From the NCBI GenBank assembly GCA_002392385.1, contig DGGX01000053.1, forward strand, positions 1-8,617: a stretch of 8,617 bases of DNA. Reading direction: 5' to 3'. The DNA is from Lachnospiraceae bacterium UBA3863. Lineage in GTDB: Bacteria; Bacillota; Clostridia; Lachnospirales; Lachnospiraceae. Under the pieces are notes generated by a model. The model did no database searches. It was not told where the DNA came from and saw only the letters and a program-made list of their open reading frames with translations. How positions within the stretch are numbered: the first letter of the stretch is position 1; each line of letters opens with the position of its first letter. The position numbers and the translations under genes are program-made. Positions 1 through 7,621 of this stretch are shown piece after piece.

Positions 1-581
1 CCGCCGAAGTCGATGTAGGCCTCGTCCACGATAACGACGCTGTCGGGGTTGCCCGCGATGATCCGCTCGACGTCGGACAGAGGCAGGGCGATGCCGGTCG
101 GGGCGTTGGGGTTGGGGAAGATCACGCCGCCGTTGGGACGTCCTGTGCAGGCGGGGATGTAGTCCTCCGGACGGATCCGGAAGTCCTCCGTCAGCGGGAC
201 GGTCTCGAAGGGGATCCTGTGGACATCCGCCCACACGCTGTAGAAGGAGTAGGTGATGTCAGGGAATAGGATCTTGTCCTCTCCGCGGAAGAAGGTCATG
301 AAGGCCATGGAGATCACGTCATCCGAACCGACGCCGACGAAGACCTGGGAAGGCTTCACGCCCTCTCTCGCCGCGAGGGCTTCCACCAGCAGGGTGCTGT
401 CCATGTCGGGGTAGAGCCGCATCTTCGCGGGCTCCTTCTTCATCTCCTCCAGGACCTGCACGACGCCCGGGGCCGGGGGATAGGGGTTCTCGTTGGTATT
501 GAGCTTGATGATCTCCGGGTCTTTGGGCTGTTCACCGGCCGTATAGGGGGTGACCCGCAGGACGTTTCTCTCCCAGTTCAT
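1..581 (-). CDS. hisC: Histidinol-phosphate aminotransferase, N-terminal part (runs off left edge)
   Basis: This gene encodes a PLP-dependent fold type I aminotransferase of histidine synthesis, which interconverts imidazole-acetol phosphate and histidinol phosphate using glutamate. I translated it from the ATG at 579-581. The first 193 residues are visible and the frame stays open to the window edge. Family marks are LNTNENPYPP (residues 27-36, substrate-binding arm), RLYPD (55-59), GVGSDD (83-88), NPNAPTG (157-163, with the PLP-contacting Asn) and VDEAYIDF (185-192, with the Asp that pairs with the PLP pyridine nitrogen). The catalytic lysine and C-terminal domain lie outside the window. 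A ribosome binding site AAGGAGG sits about 6 bases upstream of the ATG. The gap to the ABC ATPase gene is 189 bases and contains its own candidate promoter, so hisC probably starts a separate unit. HisC is sure to family level; related phosphoserine or aromatic aminotransferases are less likely given the MNWERNV start. Confidence 0.93.
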   Translation of the reverse strand, partial: MNWERNVLRVTPYTAGEQPKDPEIIKLNTNENPYPPAPGVVQVLEEMKKEPAKMRLYPDMDSTLLVEALAAREGVKPSQVFVGVGSDDVISMAFMTFFRGEDKILFPDITYSFYSVWADVHRIPFETVPLTEDFRIRPEDYIPACTGRPNGGVIFPNPNAPTGIALPLSDVERIIAGNPDSVVIVDEAYIDFG

Positions 582-596
582 ATTTGCCTCCTTGTG

Positions 597-710
597 CGGC
601 GCGATCGTCGCTACCATAGGCAGATCGCCGCTTTCGTCAGCGCAATCGCCGCTTCTATACGCAGATGACCGCTTTCGTCAGCAGTTCGCCGCTTCCATAC
701 GCAGATCGCC
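597..710 (-). repeat. Alternating array of ~20-bp degenerate repeats upstream of hisC
   Basis: Read on the minus strand, five consecutive units start with GGCGA or GGTCA and end with AGC: GGCGATCTGCGTATGGAAGC (691-710), GGCGAACTGCTGACGAAAGC (671-690), GGTCATCTGCGTATAGAAGC (651-670), a 21-base GGCGATTGCGCTGACGAAAGC-like unit (630-650) and GGCGATCTGCCTATGGTAGC (610-629). A weak sixth copy, GACGATCGCG, may follow from 609. The units alternate in two versions, ABABA, so the larger period is about 40 bp. The array lies between the candidate hisC promoter and the hisC ribosome binding site. It would therefore be transcribed as leader RNA, or it could act as DNA sites spaced two helical turns apart. 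No function is known to me. Confidence 0.8.
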
Positions 711-734
711 TGCGAGAAAGTATCGCAGGCGATC
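704..734. promoter_or_regulatory. Perfect 12-bp inverted repeat overlapping the hisC promoter
   Basis: GATCGCCTGCGA (704-715) and TCGCAGGCGATC (723-734) are exact reverse complements around a 7-base spacer. On the plus strand the stem is followed after CCGG by TTTTT (739-743), which resembles a terminator for plus-strand transcription, although no plus-strand gene is nearby. On the minus strand there is no T-run after the stem. The candidate -10 of hisC (719-724) falls across the spacer and one arm, so an operator-like role is also possible. The repeat is certain; its role is not. Confidence 0.6.
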
Positions 735-747
735 CCGGTTTTTGCAA
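719..747 (-). promoter_or_regulatory. Candidate sigma-70 type promoter for hisC
   Basis: On the minus strand TTGCAA (742-747) and GATACT (719-724) are separated by 17 bases. Each matches four of six consensus positions. Initiation near 712 would give a leader of about 130 bases that contains the 20-bp repeat array. It is the best match I found by eye in the 582-770 gap, but the hexamers are only moderate. Confidence 0.4.
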
Positions 748-770
748 TGCTTTTTTGGGGAAGGGCCGTG

Positions 771-1505
771 TCACAGCACCTTCGACAGGAAGTCCTGCAG
801 GCGGGGATTCTGCGGATGATCGAAGAATTCCGCCGGCGTGTTCTCTTCCTTGATCACGCCCTCGTCGACGAAAACCACGCGGGTGCCGACTTCTCTGGCG
901 AATCCCATCTCGTGGGTTACCACGACCATGGTCATGCCCTCTTCCGCCAGTTCCTTCATGACCTCGAGCACTTCGCCGACCATCTCGGGGTCGAGAGCGC
1001 TGGTGGGCTCGTCGAAGAGCATCACCTTGGGGTTCATGGCAAGGGCGCGCACGATGGCGATACGCTGCTTCTGGCCGCCGCTGATCTGGGACGGATAGCT
1101 CTCGATCTTGTCCAGAAGGCCGATGCGGGTGAGCAGGCGCTCCGCGTTGGCATTGGCCTCCTCTTTGGTCTGGAGCTTTAAGAGGGTGGGCGCCAGCGTG
1201 ATGTTCTCCCTCACGGTCAGGTGGGGGAAGAGGTTGAAGTGCTGGAAGACCATGCCCATGTGGCTGCGGACCTTGTCGATGTCCACGCCGGGCACGTTGA
1301 TCTGCTGGCCGTCGAACCAGATCTCACCCGAAGTGGGTGTCTCCAGCAGGTTCAGGCAGCGCAGGAAGGTGCTCTTGCCGGATCCGGAGGGTCCGATCAC
1401 GACGACCTTCTCGCCTTGGTCGATCTCGATATCGATGCCCTTGAGGACTTCGACCGGTCCCGCAAGGTTGTTGAATGTCTTATGCAGGTTCTTAACGGAG
1501 ATCAC
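771..1505 (-). CDS. Polar amino-acid ABC transporter ATP-binding protein (GlnQ/HisP type)
   Basis: This is the cytoplasmic ATPase that powers import by the neighbouring permease and binding protein. The 244-residue length is normal for the family. Visible motifs are Walker [10 protein letters not shown] (residues 38-46), Q-loop Gln88 in [10 protein letters not shown], signature SGGQKQR (142-148), Walker B VMLFDE (161-166), D-loop SALD (169-172) and switch His198 in [10 protein letters not shown]. The [13 protein letters not shown] and [10 protein letters not shown] segments are characteristic of the polar amino-acid uptake group. The start codon is GTG at 1503-1505; no in-frame ATG lies near it. 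It lies about 10 bases downstream of AAAGGAGG, inside the end of the permease gene, with which it overlaps by 14 bases. This suggests translational coupling. No terminator with a T-run is seen after the stop on this strand, so readthrough toward hisC is possible. The exact substrate cannot be read from the ATPase. Confidence 0.95.
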   Translation of the reverse strand: MISVKNLHKTFNNLAGPVEVLKGIDIEIDQGEKVVVIGPSGSGKSTFLRCLNLLETPTSGEIWFDGQQINVPGVDIDKVRSHMGMVFQHFNLFPHLTVRENITLAPTLLKLQTKEEANANAERLLTRIGLLDKIESYPSQISGGQKQRIAIVRALAMNPKVMLFDEPTSALDPEMVGEVLEVMKELAEEGMTMVVVTHEMGFAREVGTRVVFVDEGVIKEENTPAEFFDHPQNPRLQDFLSKVL

Positions 1506-2190
1506 TCTTGGCCATCCTCCTTTCGATCACGCCGAGTATGGACGTCAGGCCGATGACCATGACGAGATAGATCAGCGCCACCGCGATGAGCGGCGGGAAC
1601 GCGTCGTAAGTCTGCGAGCGGATGATGTCACCGCCCTTGGTCAGGTCCTGGATGCCCACGTAACCGGCGACGGAAGTCTCCTTCAGCAGGGCAATGAACT
1701 CATTGAAGATGGCGGGTGCCACGTTCTTGAAGGCCTGGGGCAGAATGATGCGGATCATCGTATCTTTGGCAGAAAGACCCAGCGACCGGCCGGCTTCCGT
1801 CTGGCCGCGGTCCACGGACTGGATGCCGCTGCGGATGACCTCCGCCACATAGGCGCCTGAGTTGATACCGAAGGACACGATAGCCACCGGGACCGGCCTG
1901 CCGCTCTTCCATATGGCAAAATACATGATCATCAGCTGCACGACCATGGGCGTGCCGCGGATCACCGTCAGGTAGAGACCGCAGAAGGCGTTGAGGACGC
2001 GCATCACAGGACTCTTGACGCCATTGTTATAGGCGATGCGCACGAGTGCGATCAGGACGCCCAGCAGCACGCCGATGAGCAGCGCGCCGACGGTGATGAG
2101 CAGGGTATTCCCGAGACCCTTGACCAGGTACATGTACCGGTCCTTCAGGATAAAATCATCATAGATATGCTGCGACAGATAATCCCACAT
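1492..2190 (-). CDS. Polar amino-acid ABC transporter permease (HisM/GlnP type)
   Basis: This inner-membrane subunit of a binding-protein-dependent amino-acid importer has about five hydrophobic segments (near residues 27-50, 66-92, 98-117, 155-176 and 199-222, counted from MWDY). It carries the family motif RGTPMVVQL (78-86) and the cytoplasmic EAA loop [12 protein letters not shown] (129-140), which docks on the ATPase. [13 protein letters not shown] (171-183) is also typical. I chose the ATG at 2188-2190 (232 residues) because AGAAGGA lies about 11 bases upstream. An in-frame ATG at 2215-2217 would add nine polar residues, but it has no ribosome binding site and is buried in a hairpin stem. 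The gap to the binding protein gene is 121 bases and hairpin-rich, and the ATPase gene overlaps its end. A single permease gene suggests that it works as a homodimer. Confidence 0.93.
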   Translation of the reverse strand: MWDYLSQHIYDDFILKDRYMYLVKGLGNTLLITVGALLIGVLLGVLIALVRIAYNNGVKSPVMRVLNAFCGLYLTVIRGTPMVVQLMIMYFAIWKSGRPVPVAIVSFGINSGAYVAEVIRSGIQSVDRGQTEAGRSLGLSAKDTMIRIILPQAFKNVAPAIFNEFIALLKETSVAGYVGIQDLTKGGDIIRSQTYDAFPPLIAVALIYLVMVIGLTSILGVIERRMAKSDLR

Positions 2191-2214
2191 AGAACAGTTT
2201 TCCTTCTTTGTGAA

Positions 2215-2247
2215 CATGCGCAGGACGGCATTTCCGCCCTGCGCATG
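2215..2247 (-). promoter_or_regulatory. Strong intercistronic hairpin before the permease gene
   Basis: CATGCGCAGG (2215-2224) and CCTGCGCATG (2238-2247) pair perfectly. An inner CGG/CCG extension (2226-2228 with 2234-2236) follows one mismatch, with a 5-base loop. On the transcribed strand the stem is followed by TTCACAAAGAAGG, not a T-run, so it is not a classic terminator. Hairpins between a binding-protein gene and its permease gene are known in other ABC operons to protect the upstream mRNA end and favour binding-protein expression. I infer the same role here. Confidence 0.6.
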
Positions 2248-2264
2248 AGACTGATCCTTCTTGA

Positions 2265-2303
2265 CGGGCCTGTGCCCGCATGCCTGTCAGCCGGAAACGG
2301 CTG
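2265..2303 (-). promoter_or_regulatory. Two further small hairpins after the binding-protein stop codon
   Basis: CAGCCG (2288-2293) pairs with CGGCTG (2298-2303) around a 4-base loop, and CGGGC (2265-2269) pairs with GCCCG (2274-2278), also around a 4-base loop. Both are in the 121-base gap right after the binding-protein gene, upstream of the larger hairpin in transcription order. No T-run follows either. They may act with the larger hairpin as a 3'-end stabiliser or partial terminator. Confidence 0.45.
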
Positions 2304-2311
2304 CCTTCAGA

Positions 2312-3175
2312 TCACTGATTGTACTGTGCGAGGATCTCGTCCAGTTCGCCGCTCTCCTTGAGCTCACCAAGGACCTCATTGATGACCTCGAGGAGGTTGG
2401 ATCCCTTGGGCACCGCGATGGCGTACTCTTCCGCTTCCTCTTCGGTGGTCAGGGTCTCGTCAAGGATCTTGATCTTGTCGGGATTCTGGGCGACCAGCTT
2501 CTCAGCGGGGAACTTGTCGATGACGACCGCGTCCACACGGCCGGTCAGAAGATCGGAGACAGCATCCACGCCCTTGGGATAGCGGGAAACATCGCCGACG
2601 GTCAGATCATGCTCGCCGTCCTCATTGGTCACATAGATGTCACCGGTGGTGCCGAGCTGGACGCCGACGTTCTTGCCGTTCAGGTCCGCGCGGGCAGCGA
2701 TCTCGCTGTCCATGGGCACGATGATGACCTGCTGGGTGGTGAAATAAGGCACGGAGAAATCCATGTTCTTAAGTCTGTCCTCAGTGACGCTCACGCCCGC
2801 GGCCCAGAAATCAGCCTTGCCGGCCTGCAGGGCGGAGGGGCAGGAATCGAATGCGATGTCCTGGATCTCCAGATCGACGCCGAGCTTCTCAGCGATCTTC
2901 TCGGCGATCGTAGGGTCGATACCGACGATGGCGTCGCCATCCTTGTACTCGAAAGGCTCGAACTCGGCGTTGGTGACCATGATCACCTTGCCGTTGGCCT
3001 TGATCTGGGCGACAGCGTCAGCGGCTTCAGCAGTTTCTTCAGCGGTCTCTTCGGCAGCGGGCTCTTCCGCGGCAGTCTCTGCAGCGGGTTCCTGAGAAGC
3101 AGAAGAAGAACCTCCGCAGGCAGCCAGGGACAGGGCCATGGCACCGGCCAGAAGGGCAGCAATCCATTTTTTCAT
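2312..3175 (-). CDS. Amino-acid ABC transporter substrate-binding lipoprotein
   Basis: This is the extracellular solute-binding protein of the importer, in the GlnH/HisJ/FliY family, with 287 residues. The N-terminus is a lipoprotein signal with lipobox LAAC and the lipidated cysteine at residue 20, so the protein is anchored on the outer face of the membrane. An Ala/Glu/Thr-rich linker follows (about 23-54). The two-lobed binding domain starts at VIMVTNAEFEPFEY (residues 64-77). It contains the SVTEDR segment, whose Arg corresponds to the residue that usually binds the substrate carboxylate, then DFSVPYF, GVQLGTTG, and VDAVVIDKFPAE, which probably carries the Asp for the amino group. Start ATG 3173-3175 has AAGGAGG about 8 bases upstream. 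It is first in the operon, behind a near-consensus promoter. The substrate, a polar or charged amino acid or cystine, cannot be settled from the sequence. Confidence 0.94.
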   Translation of the reverse strand: MKKWIAALLAGAMALSLAACGGSSSASQEPAAETAAEEPAAEETAEETAEAADAVAQIKANGKVIMVTNAEFEPFEYKDGDAIVGIDPTIAEKIAEKLGVDLEIQDIAFDSCPSALQAGKADFWAAGVSVTEDRLKNMDFSVPYFTTQQVIIVPMDSEIAARADLNGKNVGVQLGTTGDIYVTNEDGEHDLTVGDVSRYPKGVDAVSDLLTGRVDAVVIDKFPAEKLVAQNPDKIKILDETLTTEEEAEEYAIAVPKGSNLLEVINEVLGELKESGELDEILAQYNQ

Positions 3176-3218
3176 AACTCTTTCCTCCTTGTATGAATAT
3201 GAACTTCAAACAGAGCCT

Positions 3219-3247
3219 ATTATATGTATTTTTATGCAAAGGTGCAA
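3219..3247 (-). promoter_or_regulatory. Near-consensus promoter of the amino-acid ABC operon
   Basis: On the minus strand TTGCAC (3242-3247) is followed after exactly 17 bases by TATAAT (3219-3224), a perfect -10. The region is clearly more AT-rich than the flanking genes. Initiation near 3212 would leave a leader of roughly 36 bases that holds the AAGGAGG site but no large structure. It is the strongest promoter match seen in the window. Confidence 0.8.
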
Positions 3248-3283
3248 GATTAAAAAGTAACAGAATCTCTTAAGGAAGTCCCT

Positions 3284-4669
<1,386 letters not shown>

Positions 4670-4707
4670 TGTTCCCTCCTGTCTGAATCTGCTGACGGGC
4701 CGACGTT

Positions 4708-5439
4708 TTATTTATGATAGGTCGCTTCCGGGCTCTGCGCAAGCGTAATGCGTGTTTCGTCATAGCAGCTGCCCTTGCGGAGCATCCTGCGCACAGACAT
4801 GTCGTAGAAGGGCGATCCTGTGTGTCCCTGCACAGGCAGCGTCTCGTCGGGCAGCTCCAGGATATAGGTCTCCCAGGCATTGATCAGGATCGTGCCGCAG
4901 GCATGCTCGCGCTGCCTCTGGAAATGGCCGTAGGACTTGTGCACATGGCCGTGGAGCATATAGGCCGGCCGGAAATGTTCCAGCAGCCGGTTGAAGCAGT
5001 CGAACCCCCTGTGGGGTAGGTCCTCCATGTCTCCGTAGCCGGCGGCCGGCGCGTGGGTGACCAGGAGGTCGATGCCGCCGTGATAGAGGACGGTGGGGAC
5101 GGCCCGCAGGACCCGCAGAGACATCTGCTCCTCTGTATACATGCATTTCCCGGGCTTGTAGCGCATGCTGCCGCCCAGTCCCAGAATACGCAGCCCCTTG
5201 AAATCATAGATCCGGTCTTCGATACAGACACAGCCGTCCGGCGGCGTCTGCTCATATACCCTGTCATGGTTGCCTCTGACATAGAGAAGCGGGCAATGGG
5301 CCATCGTCACCAGGAACTGCAGATAATGCGGACTCAGGTCCCCGCAGGATATGATCAGGTCTATGTCCCTGAGCTTGGATGGATCATAGAAATCCCACAG
5401 AGAGCGGGATTCCTGATCCGCAGCCACCAATATCTTCAT
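4708..5439 (-). CDS. Calcineurin-like metallophosphoesterase, clostridial type
   Basis: This is a predicted cytoplasmic two-metal phosphoesterase of 243 residues. Counted from MKIL, the metal-binding blocks are D8-Q-E10, GD (33-34) in ISCGDLS, GNHD (56-59) in YVRGNHDR, His129 in VTHAPAAG and GHVH (164-167). The first block normally reads D-x-H; here the histidine is replaced by Glu. The natural substrate is unknown: cyclic nucleotides, phosphoproteins or small phosphate esters are all possible. I chose the ATG at 5437-5439 because the family usually starts at MKIL and GGGGGGAG stands directly upstream, although the spacing is short. An ATG at 5458-5460 would add seven residues with a poorer ribosome binding site. 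It lies 37 bases after the stop of the BMP-like gene and 38 bases before fumC, so it is the middle gene of a likely operon. There is no signal peptide. Confidence 0.88.
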   Translation of the reverse strand: MKILVAADQESRSLWDFYDPSKLRDIDLIISCGDLSPHYLQFLVTMAHCPLLYVRGNHDRVYEQTPPDGCVCIEDRIYDFKGLRILGLGGSMRYKPGKCMYTEEQMSLRVLRAVPTVLYHGGIDLLVTHAPAAGYGDMEDLPHRGFDCFNRLLEHFRPAYMLHGHVHKSYGHFQRQREHACGTILINAWETYILELPDETLPVQGHTGSPFYDMSVRRMLRKGSCYDETRITLAQSPEATYHK

Positions 5440-5476
5440 ACTCCCCCCGATCGGCCGCATCCGGCCGGCCGCACCC

Positions 5477-7423
5477 TTACAGTGCTCTTGTCTCCCCTAC
5501 GCCGCTGACCTGCACGGTCTCGCGGACGCTCTTTTTAAAGGCCGATGCCTCCGGGATCTCACCGATCACATTCTCGCAGAGCCAGTCCATGGTGATGATC
5601 TCCTGCTGGGTCAGCCTGCCCTTCTCTCCTGTCGGCACCTCCCCGTTCTGTGAGAAGAGGGGCCCGGAGAAAGGCATAAAGCTCCGTTCCTTAATATTGC
5701 GCCTGAGCAGGTCCATGAGCCTGTGGGTCGGCGCGCCGAACTGGTCGGAAAGGATGATGTCCACCACACCGGCGTCCATGCCCCACCAGTAATTCAGGGC
5801 CCGTCCGGTCCTGGCAGCGGCCGCGTCATAGCTTCCGTCCAGGATCTTCCGGACGAGAAGGGTGTAATAACGGCCCCAGCGGTTCACCGGCATGGCCAGC
5901 CGCGTGAGTTCCCCCTTCTCTTCCTTGAACAGGCCGTAGCGGCGCTTATTGTCCGAGGGGGTGATCATATCTGTGCCGGAAATGAAGCGGATCCCCATCT
6001 CCTGCAGTTCTTTCAGGCAGTCCCCGCCCTCCAGAGTCTGCCACATGAGCCGGACCTTGCAGGCCGGGTCGACCATGGAGGCGCCCAGGGCAAAAGCGTT
6101 GATATTGGCGATATTCCCGTAAATGGGATAATCCGCCAGATACCCCAGCATATGGTCCTCCGACAGGCTGGCTGCCAGCGCGCCCATGAGGAACTTGGCC
6201 TCGTACATGCGCGTATAGTAGGTGCGCACGGAATTGACCGAGAGGTTGATGGAGCAGTTCATGATCCGCAGGCCGGGATGACGGATGGCGGCACGGCGGG
6301 AGGCATCCATGAGGGCCGGCGAGGTGGACAGGATCAGCCCGGCCTCATCGGCCGCGGCCGCTTCCAGTGCGTGGTCGGCCTTCTCCGGCGTGCTGAGGCC
6401 GTCGAAGGTGATCGTCTCCACGATACCGCCGAAATGATCCTCCAGCTCCTGTCTGCCCAGCTCGTGCCCATAGATCCAGCTGGACTGGTCCGCCGTCCTG
6501 TCGTGCAGGAAATAGACCCGCAGGGGATTGTCCCGGCTGTAAACGGGCTGCAGGTTCAGAATGCTCTTGATCGTATTGACCTGGGCTGCCGCGGGGCCGA
6601 TCCTGACAGAATCCGGCTCCTCCACCAGCTCCACGCTCTTTTCGGCCGTTTCGGTCCGGAACTCTCTCCAGAGCCTGTCCACGTTCCCGTTCACGGTGGC
6701 GCGGCTGTCCTGCAGAAGGCTCTGCAGGCTGAAGACCTTCAGATAGAGCAGGAAGGCGTCGCCGAAGGTGCAGGGCAGTCTCTCCCCGCCCTTGGCGTGC
6801 ATGACCTCCTGAAAGAGGTCGAAGGCCGCCCGCAGCTCATCCGTGTGCTCTGTCTGCCACTCCTTGTCCAGGTCCTCCCCGAAGTAGTCCGCAAGCTGCT
6901 GATAGCTTCCCTCTCTGGAGAAGGTGACGGCATAGATCCCGGTCGCCTCGTGGAAGCGCAGGAATTCATGATAGATCCGTACCGCCGGCGATCCGTCGTC
7001 GGGCGGCAGGATGCGGGTCACGTCCGCCGCCACCAGGGGCGCCCCCACATATTTAAGGACAGACACCCTCTTGTTGCCCTCGAGCACATAGAAATAATTC
7101 ATGAACTCGTAGACCTTCACAGGATCACGGATCCCGTCGGTGACCTGGGCGTCATAGAGAGTCGACCATTTCAGGGCGAATTCCGATCTGTCGGGCAGAA
7201 GGGGCATGAAATTCGCGGCGAAGGCATTCTGTCTGCCGGCCGTACGGGTGCCCACCACCATGGACAGGGGGATCTCCGTGATGCCGACGTACTCCTCCTT
7301 CATACGGCCTATGCCTTCCACCATATCTTCCAGGGCCGGCAGAAACGGATACCGTCCCGCCATGACCTGGCGGCGGTAATGCCTCTCGCCCATTTTTCTG
7401 GCTTTTAAGTAATCTTCCTGCAT
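5477..7423 (-). CDS. Cytosolic BMP/PnrA-like binding protein with ParB-like N-terminal region
   Basis: This 648-residue protein has two parts. Residues 1 to about 290 contain a segment resembling a ParB/sulfiredoxin fold: IPLSMVVGTR (51-60), then VLEGNKRVSVLKYVGA (113-128), comparable with the GxxR...A..G box of ParB N-terminal domains. A mostly helical stretch follows. Residues 300 to about 580 look like the BMP/PnrA family that binds purine nucleosides in lipoprotein importers: LRVYFLHD (301-308), MYEAKFLMGALAASL (406-420), GNIANINAFALGAS (436-449), RYYTLLVRKILDG (518-530) and NYWWGMDAGVVDI (544-556). There is no signal peptide, lipobox or membrane helix, so the binding domain is probably cytoplasmic and may sense rather than transport. 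ATG 7421-7423 has AAGGAG 10 bases upstream. The GTG at 7430-7432 is in frame but only about one base from that site. First gene of the likely unit with the phosphoesterase and fumC. The BMP part is fairly sure; the ParB likeness is weaker. Confidence 0.85.
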   Translation of the reverse strand: MQEDYLKARKMGERHYRRQVMAGRYPFLPALEDMVEGIGRMKEEYVGITEIPLSMVVGTRTAGRQNAFAANFMPLLPDRSEFALKWSTLYDAQVTDGIRDPVKVYEFMNYFYVLEGNKRVSVLKYVGAPLVAADVTRILPPDDGSPAVRIYHEFLRFHEATGIYAVTFSREGSYQQLADYFGEDLDKEWQTEHTDELRAAFDLFQEVMHAKGGERLPCTFGDAFLLYLKVFSLQSLLQDSRATVNGNVDRLWREFRTETAEKSVELVEEPDSVRIGPAAAQVNTIKSILNLQPVYSRDNPLRVYFLHDRTADQSSWIYGHELGRQELEDHFGGIVETITFDGLSTPEKADHALEAAAADEAGLILSTSPALMDASRRAAIRHPGLRIMNCSINLSVNSVRTYYTRMYEAKFLMGALAASLSEDHMLGYLADYPIYGNIANINAFALGASMVDPACKVRLMWQTLEGGDCLKELQEMGIRFISGTDMITPSDNKRRYGLFKEEKGELTRLAMPVNRWGRYYTLLVRKILDGSYDAAAARTGRALNYWWGMDAGVVDIILSDQFGAPTHRLMDLLRRNIKERSFMPFSGPLFSQNGEVPTGEKGRLTQQEIITMDWLCENVIGEIPEASAFKKSVRETVQVSGVGETRAL

Positions 7424-7456
7424 ATAATGCACTCCTTATCTGTCTACAGGTTTCGC

Positions 7457-7462
7457 ATTATC
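7457..7462 (-). promoter_or_regulatory. Possible -10 element for the BMP-like/phosphoesterase/fumC unit
   Basis: GATAAT on the minus strand (7457-7462) matches five of six -10 positions and would give a start about 30 bases upstream of the ATG at 7423. The hexamer 17 bases further upstream is ATGCAC, a poor -35, and no extended -10 TG is present at the right place. The assignment is weak. The rest of 7463-7557 shows only a short GCGCA/TGCGC inverted pair (7473-7477 with 7489-7493). Confidence 0.3.
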
Positions 7463-7557
7463 TTAACAGAAAGCGCAGGGTGCATCCATGCGCAGAGTGT
7501 CACTGCTTGAGCCCGGAATCCCGGAAAAAGTGTACAAACTGTCATATACACACATAA

Positions 7558-7595
7558 GAGGCTGCCTCCCCGATACGGCATGGGGCGGCAGCCTC
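7558..7595 (-). terminator. Strong hairpin after the CBS-ACT gene, likely terminator
   Basis: GAGGCTGCC (7558-7566) pairs with GGCAGCCTC (7587-7595). After one mismatch CCCC (7568-7571) pairs with GGGG (7582-7585), giving a 13-pair GC-rich stem with a 10-base loop. It lies about 27 bases past the stop codon at 7622. On the minus strand it is followed by TTATGTGTGT, an imperfect U-rich tail. The stem is certain; termination is likely but perhaps not complete. Confidence 0.7.
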
Positions 7596-7621
7596 CCGGC
7601 ATTCTGCGGACTGACAGGGCA

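Noticed and set aside
597..710. CRISPR array
   Set aside because: The units are adjacent 20-bp degenerate repeats with no unique spacers, and there is no cas gene.
582..770. T-box or classic histidine attenuator before hisC
   Set aside because: No AGGGTGGNACCGCG-like T-box sequence, no His-codon-rich leader peptide and no terminator on the minus strand were found.
550..1181. Plus-strand open frames across the hisC upstream gap
   Set aside because: They run through the repeat array and antisense to the ABC ATPase gene; translations are low-complexity and match nothing.
2244..2246. Minus-strand ATG inside the hairpin as a leader-peptide start before the permease
   Set aside because: AAGAAGGA lies upstream, but the frame runs out of phase far into the permease gene with no motif, and the ATG is in a stable stem.
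2261..3196. 311-codon open frame on the plus strand
   Set aside because: It is antisense to the binding lipoprotein and crosses its signal peptide region; no ribosome binding site or motif is seen.
3240..3283. Terminator after fumC
   Set aside because: Only a four-pair AAGG/CCTT stem is present and TTTTT is far from it; the promoter -35 lies in the same stretch. Not enough to call.
5723..7408. 561-codon open frame on the plus strand
   Set aside because: It is antisense to the BMP-like gene, has no family motif or sensible start site, and its composition (rich in H, G, R, Q, V) is what reverse reading of GC-rich codons produces.
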